A stretch of DNA of 10,177 nt from an uncultured bacterium (GTDB lineage: Bacteria > Actinomycetota > Coriobacteriia > Coriobacteriales > Coriobacteriaceae). Numbering within the stretch: the stretch's first letter is position 1; the number at the start of each line of letters is the position of its first letter. The position numbers were made by a program, and so were the translations under genes. This document shows positions 5,284-10,177 of the stretch, in pieces. The stretch covers positions 1 through 10,177 of the forward strand of contig CAJMPE010000059.1 in assembly GCA_905215275.1 (NCBI GenBank). Reading direction: 5' to 3'. Below the pieces are notes generated by a model. That model had not been told where the DNA came from, made no database searches, and was given only the letters and a program-made list of their open reading frames with translations.

Positions 5284-7380
5284 ATGGCAGACGCTAAGGA
5301 TTTCCTGTTTGAGATCGGTACGGAGGAAATGCCCTCTGCACCGCTGAACAATGCCGTCAAGCAGCTTGGCACTATGATCGCCAAGGGTCTCGATGAGGCC
5401 GGTCTGGCCCACGGTGAGGTCCGCGTGATCTCGAGCCCGCGTCGCCTGGCTGCGCTCGTGGCTAACGTCGCCACCGCGACCGATGAGGTTCACGAGGTCA
5501 AGCGCGGTCCCGCGGCCAACATCGCCTTCGATGCCGACGGTAACGCCACCAAGGCCGCCCAGGGCTTCGCCCGCAAGTGCGGTGTGGCTGCCGAGGATCT
5601 GGTCCGTCGCGAGGACACCGACGGCCGCGAGTACGTCTTTGCCGAGAAGAATATTCCTTCTGCACCGGCTACGCCGATTCTGACCGCGCTATGCGAGAAG
5701 ACCATCGCCGGCCTGCAGTGGCCCAACTACCGCTCTCAGCGTTGGGGTCACGAGCATGCGACCTTTGTTCGTCCGGTTCGTTGGATCTGCTGTCTTCTGG
5801 GCGAGGACGTTGTGCCCGTGTCGTTTGCCGACGTGACGAGTGGCAACACTACGCGTGGTCATCGCGTGCTTGGCCCCGGTGACCATGTGGTCGCTAGCCC
5901 TGCCGTCTACGAGCAGGTACTCGAGGACGCTGGTGTGCTTTCTGCCGAGCGCCGTCGCGAGGCCATCCTTGCCGGTATCGCCGAGGTCGAGGCTGCACGC
6001 CCCGGCTGCCACGTCGATACGCCCAAGAAGGTCTTTGAGGAGGTCATCAACCTCTGCGAGTGGCCGACGGTGCTCGTCGGTACCTTCGATGAGGAGTTCC
6101 TCAAGGTCCCGCACGAGATCATTTGCGAGTCCATGCTCACCAATCAGCGCTACTTCCCGATCTATGACGGCGAAGGCAAACTGACGCGTGAGTTCGTGGT
6201 CGTCTCCAACAGCAAGCCCGAGAATGCCGAGCGTGTGATCGACGGCAACGAGCGTGTCGTGCGCGCCCGCCTGGACGACGCCAAGTTCTTCTACGAGGAG
6301 GATCTGAAGATCTCCCTCGACGAGTTCCGCGAGAGTCTGGCCAAGGTCGCCTTCCAGGAGAAGCTCGGCAGCGTGCTCGCCAAGTCCGAGCGTATTGAGC
6401 AGCTTGCGCTCGCTATTGCCCGTGAGGCTCACCTGGGTGCCCACCTGGCCGCCGATGCCGGCCGCGCCGCTCACCTGTGCAAGGCCGACCTGGTGTCCAA
6501 CGCTGTTGTCGAGTTCACGAGCCAGCAGGGTGTGATGGGCGGTTACTACGCCAGCGCGATGGGGGAGAACGACGAGATCGCTCACGCTATTCGCGATCAC
6601 TATCGTCCCCGCTTTGCCGGCGACGAGCTACCCGAGGGCACCGCTGGCTGCATCGTGGCTTGCGCCGACAAGCTCGATACCATTGCCGGCATCTTTGCCA
6701 TCGGCGAGCCCCCGACCGGCTCTTCCGACCCGTACGCGCTGCGTCGTGCCGCCATCGGCATCATCAATATCCTGCGCGACCGTCTGCCGATCGACCCCAC
6801 GTCGCTCATCGACTTTGCGCTCGAGCTCTATAGCGAGCAGGGCATTGAGTTCGATGCCGCCGAGGTCGCCCAGCAGGTCCGTGACTTCTTCCACGGCCGT
6901 CTGGTGAGCATGGCTCGCGATGAGAAGATCCCGGCCGACACCGTTGCCGCCGTTTCCGCGGTGCACATCATTGCTCCGTCGGTCTTCTTCGCCCGCTGCG
7001 CCGCCCTCGATGAGGCTCGCAAGAACGACGCCGAGACCTTCGACAACCTGGCGACCGCTTACGCCCGCGCGGCGCATATCTCCAAGCCCGAACTGGGCAC
7101 GGAGTACGATCGCGCTCTGATGGGCGAGGTCGAGCTTGCGCTTGCCGACGCCTCCGAGGCCGCTCAGACCGCCGTCGACGCCGCTCTCGCCGCCGAGGAT
7201 TATCCTGCCGCGTTTGCCGCTCTGGCCGCCCTGCGCGCGCCCATCGACCGTTTCTTCGACGAGGTTATGGTCATGGACAAGGACGAGCAGCTCCGCGATA
7301 ATCGCCTTAAGCTGCTCAACCGCTTCGAGGCCGTTTTCTCCGGCATCGCCAACATCGGTGAGCTTGCCCGCAAAAAGTAA
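5284..7380 (+). CDS. glyS: glycyl-tRNA synthetase beta subunit
   Basis: GlyS binds tRNA-Gly and completes the enzyme with GlyQ. At 698 residues it is full length. The N-terminus DFLFEIGTEEMPSAPLNNAV is diagnostic. The central part carries the family segments VSNSKPENAERVIDGNERVV and RARLDDAKFFYEEDLK, then KADLVSNAVVEFTSQQGVMG and the HD-like block EIAHAIRDHYRPRFAGDELP. SSDPYALRRAAIGIINILRD starts at 480. The C-terminal DALR-type anticodon-binding domain (roughly 590-690) ends in DKDEQLRDNRLKLLNRFEAV and a conserved IANIGEL. The ATG follows AGGTGG (5270-5275) by eight bases. No frameshift or missing block is apparent. Confidence 0.97.
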   Translation: MADAKDFLFEIGTEEMPSAPLNNAVKQLGTMIAKGLDEAGLAHGEVRVISSPRRLAALVANVATATDEVHEVKRGPAANIAFDADGNATKAAQGFARKCGVAAEDLVRREDTDGREYVFAEKNIPSAPATPILTALCEKTIAGLQWPNYRSQRWGHEHATFVRPVRWICCLLGEDVVPVSFADVTSGNTTRGHRVLGPGDHVVASPAVYEQVLEDAGVLSAERRREAILAGIAEVEAARPGCHVDTPKKVFEEVINLCEWPTVLVGTFDEEFLKVPHEIICESMLTNQRYFPIYDGEGKLTREFVVVSNSKPENAERVIDGNERVVRARLDDAKFFYEEDLKISLDEFRESLAKVAFQEKLGSVLAKSERIEQLALAIAREAHLGAHLAADAGRAAHLCKADLVSNAVVEFTSQQGVMGGYYASAMGENDEIAHAIRDHYRPRFAGDELPEGTAGCIVACADKLDTIAGIFAIGEPPTGSSDPYALRRAAIGIINILRDRLPIDPTSLIDFALELYSEQGIEFDAAEVAQQVRDFFHGRLVSMARDEKIPADTVAAVSAVHIIAPSVFFARCAALDEARKNDAETFDNLATAYARAAHISKPELGTEYDRALMGEVELALADASEAAQTAVDAALAAEDYPAAFAALAALRAPIDRFFDEVMVMDKDEQLRDNRLKLLNRFEAVFSGIANIGELARKK

Positions 7381-7414
7381 GTTAGCCTGCGCATAAGCGC
7401 AAAAGGAGCCCCGC

Positions 7415-8290
7415 ATGGATTGCCCGGTCACCGCTCGTCCCACCGTTATCGTTATCTCCGACTCGCTCGGTGATACCGCTTGTGAGGTGGTGCTTGCGGC
7501 GTCCGGGCAATTTGATGAAGGGGCTTTTCGTGTTTTACGTCTGTCTAAGGTGACCTCGGTGGAGCAGGTAAAGTCGTTTGTGGGCCCGCGCGTCGATGCC
7601 GACCATCGCGATATCGCCGTGTTCCATACCATCGTCGATCCGGCGCTTCGTGCTCGCGTGCTCGACTACTTGGGCGTGCTGCACATTCGCTCGGTCGACC
7701 TGATCGGCCCGACGCTTGCCGTGCTGTCGTCGCTCATCGGTGTGCCTCCCAAGGGCGTTGCGGGTGTGATTCACAAGACCGACGATCGCTATTTCCATCG
7801 TATCGAGGCTATGGAGTATTTCGTTGAGCACGATGACGGGCGCGGCTGCGATGATCTGTCGGATGCCGATATCGTGCTGCTGGGTGTATCCCGCACGTCC
7901 AAGACGCCGCTGTCGATGTATTTGGCCTATCAGGGCTACAAGGTCGCCAACGTTCCGTTGGCGCACGGTATGGAGCCGCCCAAGTCGATTTACGAGGTCG
8001 ATCCGTTGCGGTTGTTCGGTCTGATTTCGACCGTCGATGTGATTTCCGAGATTCGCGATAGCCGCCTGGGCGACGACTATGCCCGCGCCGTCGCCGGCTC
8101 TTATGCCGAGCCCGAGAGCGTGCGCGGCGAGCTCGAGGAGGCTCGTGCCCTCATGAAACGTCTGGGTTGCTTTGTGGTGCGCACCGACGGCAAGGCGATC
8201 GAGGAGAGTGCCTCCGAGATCATCGCTCATATCGAAGAGATTCAAGAGGCAAGAGCTCGCCGTGCCGCCCGCCGCGCCCAACAAAGCTAG
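7415..8290 (+). CDS. ppsR: pyruvate, phosphate dikinase regulatory protein (DUF299 kinase/phosphorylase)
   Basis: This 291-residue DUF299-family protein is a bifunctional ADP-dependent kinase and phosphate-dependent pyrophosphorylase. It inactivates PPDK by phosphorylating a Thr near the catalytic His and reactivates it by removing the phosphate. The N-terminus VIVISDSLGDTACEVVLAA matches the family's SDS-x-G-x-TA block. The nucleotide-binding P-loop GVSRTSKTPLSMYLA starts at 157 and is preceded by RIEAMEYFVEHDDG (129-142), also conserved. The C-terminus (EARARRAARRAQQS) is a basic, Arg/Ala-rich tail. The start is clear: AAAGGAG (7402-7408) is six bases before the ATG. DUF299 proteins also regulate PEP synthase, but the next gene is ppdK, which points to PPDK as the substrate. 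It lies 34 bases after glyS with no terminator between, so it may be cotranscribed with glyQS. Confidence 0.93.
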   Translation: MDCPVTARPTVIVISDSLGDTACEVVLAASGQFDEGAFRVLRLSKVTSVEQVKSFVGPRVDADHRDIAVFHTIVDPALRARVLDYLGVLHIRSVDLIGPTLAVLSSLIGVPPKGVAGVIHKTDDRYFHRIEAMEYFVEHDDGRGCDDLSDADIVLLGVSRTSKTPLSMYLAYQGYKVANVPLAHGMEPPKSIYEVDPLRLFGLISTVDVISEIRDSRLGDDYARAVAGSYAEPESVRGELEEARALMKRLGCFVVRTDGKAIEESASEIIAHIEEIQEARARRAARRAQQS

Positions 8291-8350
8291 CTTATTGGAT
8301 TAGCTTATAATTCCTGATACTGATAAAGCGATTTAGCAAATAACTTGCAT

Positions 8351-8381
8351 TTGACCTGCGAGTCTCTTGTAGTGGTATCTT
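8351..8381 (+). promoter_or_regulatory. candidate ppdK promoter
   Basis: TTGACC (8351-8356, 5 of 6 to TTGACA) is followed by the extended -10 TGGTATCTT (8373-8381); the spacing to TATCTT is 19, longer than ideal. Transcription would start near 8388 and give a leader of about 170 bases. An inverted repeat, CAAAT (8337-8341) with ATTTG (8349-8353), overlaps the -35. A perfect TATAAT at 8306-8311 lacks a -35 and is the main alternative. Confidence 0.45.
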
Positions 8382-8396
8382 CATAAGGTAACCACC

Positions 8397-8435
8397 TTTA
8401 CCTACCGTTTACCACTAGTTTTAGCACGTTTACCA
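8397..8435 (+). repeat. three TTTACC direct repeats in the ppdK leader
   Basis: TTTACC occurs at 8397-8402, 8408-8413 and 8429-8434. The last two sit in an identical 9-mer, CGTTTACCA (8406-8414 and 8427-8435), and CGTTACCA occurs again at 8513-8520. Spacings of 11 and 21 bases are about one and two helical turns, so the copies face the same side of the DNA. GGTAACC (8387-8393), itself a palindrome containing the half-site, lies just upstream. This looks like a tandem operator just downstream of the candidate start point; the binding protein is unknown. Confidence 0.5.
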
Positions 8436-8488
8436 AACCGCGTATCCTCTGCTCAAGCCCATTCAAAACCCGCCGTATAGTTCCCTCA

Positions 8489-8509
8489 CGGCCCGCATCC
8501 GGCGGGCCG
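8489..8509 (+). promoter_or_regulatory. GC-rich leader hairpin upstream of ppdK
   Basis: CGGCCCGC (8489-8496) pairs perfectly with GCGGGCCG (8502-8509) around a 5-base loop. The sequence after it, ATTCGTTACC, is not a U-run, so it is not a good intrinsic terminator for ppsR. It is more likely a stable element of the ppdK 5' leader or a pause site. Confidence 0.5.
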
Positions 8510-8524
8510 ATTCGTTACCACGGT

Positions 8525-8542
8525 CGTGCGCGAGAGCGCATG
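8525..8542 (+). promoter_or_regulatory. GNRA-capped hairpin touching the ppdK ribosome-binding site
   Basis: CGTGCGC (8525-8531) and GCGCATG (8536-8542) form a 7-bp stem (one G-U pair) capped by GAGA, a stable GNRA tetraloop. The stem ends just before the ribosome-binding site AAGGGGA (8544-8550), so it could set access to that site or protect the mRNA. Confidence 0.45.
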
Positions 8543-8556
8543 GAAGGGGAAGTATC

Positions 8557-10177
8557 GTGAGCGATTGCAAGAGGGTTTACCGTTTTGGAACCGATGCCCA
8601 GGGCACCTGTGTCACTGAGGGCGACAAGTCTATGAACTTCGTGCTTGGCGGCAAAGGCGCTAACCTTGCCGAGATGAGCCGTATCGGCCTGCCGGTTCCC
8701 GGTGGCTTTACCATTACCTGCCAGACCTGCGTCGAGTACTCCGGTGCCGGCAACGTCTGGCCCGAAGGCGCGCTCGACGAAATCGTTGCCGCCGAGGCCG
8801 ACCTCGAGGCTCGCTGCGGCAAGAAGCTCGGCGATGCCCGTGACCCGCTGCTCGTCTCGGTGCGCTCGGGCGCTCCGTTCTCCATGCCCGGCATGATGGA
8901 TACGGTCCTCAACCTGGGCCTCAACGACGATTCCGTCCAGGGCCTTATCGCCCAGACGCAGAACCCGCGCTTTGCCTGGGATAGCTATCGTCGCTTTATC
9001 CAGATGTTCTCCAACGTCGTCATGGGTGTCGATGCCGACTTGTTCGAAAACGCCCTGACCCAGGCCCGCCTGGTCGCCGGCGTTCGCGTCGATTCCGAGC
9101 TTTCGTCCGAGGACCTGCAGGAGCTCGTCGAGATTTTCAAGGGCATTTTTTCCGACAACGTCGAGGCCGCCCATTACCCCGAGCTCGAGGTCGCGGATGA
9201 CAAGCCCGTCTTTCCGCGCGATTCGGAGCTCCAGCTGCGCCTTGCCATCCAGGCCGTCTTTGGTAGCTGGATGAACGAGCGCGCCTGCATCTACCGCAGG
9301 CAGCACGGCATTTCCGACGACCTTGGCACCGCCGTCAACGTCCAGGCTATGGCCTTTGGCAATAAGGGCGAGACCTCGGCGACCGGCGTCGCCTTTACGC
9401 GCAACCCGGCCGACGGCACCAAGGAGTTCTACGGTGACTTTCTGGTCAACGCCCAGGGCGAGGATGTCGTTGCCGGCATCCGCAACACCGAGCCCATCGC
9501 CGACCTCAAGACCACCCCGGGTCTCGAGTCCGCAGGTGAGGAGCTTGAGCGTGTCTTCCTGACGCTTGAGGATCACTACCGCGATATGTGCGACATCGAG
9601 TTCACCATCGAGCAGGGCAAGCTCTGGATGCTCCAGACCCGCGTGGGCAAGCGTACCGCAACCGCCGCTCTGCGCATCGCTATTGAGATGGTCGAGGAAG
9701 GCCTCATCACCCGTGAGGAGGCCGTGAGCCGCATCGACCCCGCGCAGCTCGACCAGCTCCTGCACCCGCAGTTCGACTCCTCCAAGAAGTACGAGGCGCT
9801 CGCATGCGGCCTTAACGCCAGTCCCGGTGCCGCCGTGGGCGAAGTAGTGTTCTCGAGTGATGACGCCGTCGCGCGTTCTGCCGAGGGCCATAAAGTCATT
9901 CTGGTCCGCTGGGAGACCAACCCCGACGACCTGAAGGGTATGGTCGCCGCCGAGGGCATCCTGACCAGTCACGGTGGCAAGACGAGCCACGCCGCCGTTA
10001 TCGCCCGTGGCATGGGTACCCCCTGCGTCTGCGGTGTCGAGCGTTTCCATATCGACGCGGCCGAGAAGGTCGTGCGTATCGAGGGTAGCGATTGCGTGCT
10101 GCACGAGGGCGACATTATCTCCATCGACGGCACCCAGGGTATCGTCGTCGATGGCGCTGTCGATTTGGTCTCCGCTG
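8557..10177 (+). CDS. ppdK: pyruvate, phosphate dikinase, N-terminal part (runs off window)
   Basis: PPDK interconverts ATP, phosphate and pyruvate with AMP, pyrophosphate and PEP, often serving PPi-linked glycolysis in anaerobes. The frame is open from the GTG at 8557 to the window end: 540 codons of a family usually about 870-900 long. The N-terminal nucleotide-binding domain shows GGKGANLAEM (31-40), VPGGFTIT and SVRSGAPFSMPGMMDTVLNL (101-120), followed by GVAFTRNPADGTKEFYG and DIEFTIEQGKLWMLQTR (346-362). The phosphohistidine domain carries GGKTSHAAVIARGMG, with catalytic His478 and the regulatory Thr476 that PpsR is expected to phosphorylate. The C-terminal PEP/pyruvate barrel lies outside the window. 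The GTG start is preceded by AAGGGGA (8544-8550) at six bases. The gap after ppsR contains a promoter-like sequence, so ppdK probably has its own transcript. Confidence 0.96.
   Translation, partial: MSDCKRVYRFGTDAQGTCVTEGDKSMNFVLGGKGANLAEMSRIGLPVPGGFTITCQTCVEYSGAGNVWPEGALDEIVAAEADLEARCGKKLGDARDPLLVSVRSGAPFSMPGMMDTVLNLGLNDDSVQGLIAQTQNPRFAWDSYRRFIQMFSNVVMGVDADLFENALTQARLVAGVRVDSELSSEDLQELVEIFKGIFSDNVEAAHYPELEVADDKPVFPRDSELQLRLAIQAVFGSWMNERACIYRRQHGISDDLGTAVNVQAMAFGNKGETSATGVAFTRNPADGTKEFYGDFLVNAQGEDVVAGIRNTEPIADLKTTPGLESAGEELERVFLTLEDHYRDMCDIEFTIEQGKLWMLQTRVGKRTATAALRIAIEMVEEGLITREEAVSRIDPAQLDQLLHPQFDSSKKYEALACGLNASPGAAVGEVVFSSDDAVARSAEGHKVILVRWETNPDDLKGMVAAEGILTSHGGKTSHAAVIARGMGTPCVCGVERFHIDAAEKVVRIEGSDCVLHEGDIISIDGTQGIVVDGAVDLVSA

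Noticed and set aside
7388..7401. Hairpin TGCGC-ATAA-GCGCA between glyS and ppsR as a terminator
   Set aside because: Only 5 bp, followed by A residues and the ppsR ribosome-binding site rather than a U-run.
8284..8308. Palindrome AAGCTAGCTT and repeated TAGCTTAT around the ppsR stop
   Set aside because: Short and AT-rich enough to be chance; no link to a promoter or known site could be shown.
8515..10104. A 529-codon open frame on the minus strand opposite ppdK
   Set aside because: It lies fully antisense to clear PPDK sequence, and its product shows no recognisable motif. Long antisense frames are expected opposite GC-rich coding DNA. The same holds for the minus-strand frames opposite glyQ, glyS, ppsR and trmD.

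Overview
The window is about 60% GC and densely coded. It looks like a chromosomal segment from a Coriobacteriia actinobacterium, most likely Collinsella or a close relative. This assignment is inferred from base composition, the KH-domain gene inside the rpsP operon, the split glyQ/glyS glycyl-tRNA synthetase and the style of the proteins; no database search was run. Almost everything is housekeeping.

Layout. (1) Positions 1-363 are the only accessory-looking part. They hold the last 48 codons of a Y1/REP-associated-type transposase with a helix-turn-helix tail, a small hairpin, a 120-bp element with near-perfect 36-bp inverted arms (199-318), and a further small hairpin. (2) Positions 364-1617 (minus strand) encode DNA polymerase IV (dinB). 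(3) Positions 1618-1818 are a divergent promoter region. (4) Positions 1819-4309 are a compact plus-strand translation/export cluster: rpsP, khpA, rimM, trmD, lepB, with gaps of 2-10 bases. (5) Positions 4369-7380 are glyQ and glyS, 3 bases apart. (6) Positions 7415-8290 encode the PPDK regulatory protein (ppsR). (7) Positions 8291-8556 are a 266-base regulatory leader with a candidate promoter, three TTTACC repeats and two GC-rich hairpins. (8) From 8557 to the window edge lies the N-terminal 540 codons of pyruvate, phosphate dikinase (ppdK).

How the genes fit together. The rpsP cluster joins a 30S protein (S16), a 30S maturation factor (RimM), a KH RNA-binding protein and a tRNA methyltransferase (TrmD). 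The signal peptidase lepB follows trmD, where rplS is often found. GlyQ and GlyS form one tetrameric enzyme. PpsR is expected to switch the neighbouring PPDK on and off by acting on a Thr two residues before the catalytic His; both residues are visible in this window (Thr476, His478).

No new multi-gene defence, biosynthetic or mobile system is visible. The points most worth a second look are the transposase-plus-palindrome at the left edge, the structured ppdK leader with helically phased repeats, and an apparent Asp-to-Glu change at the TrmD general-base position.
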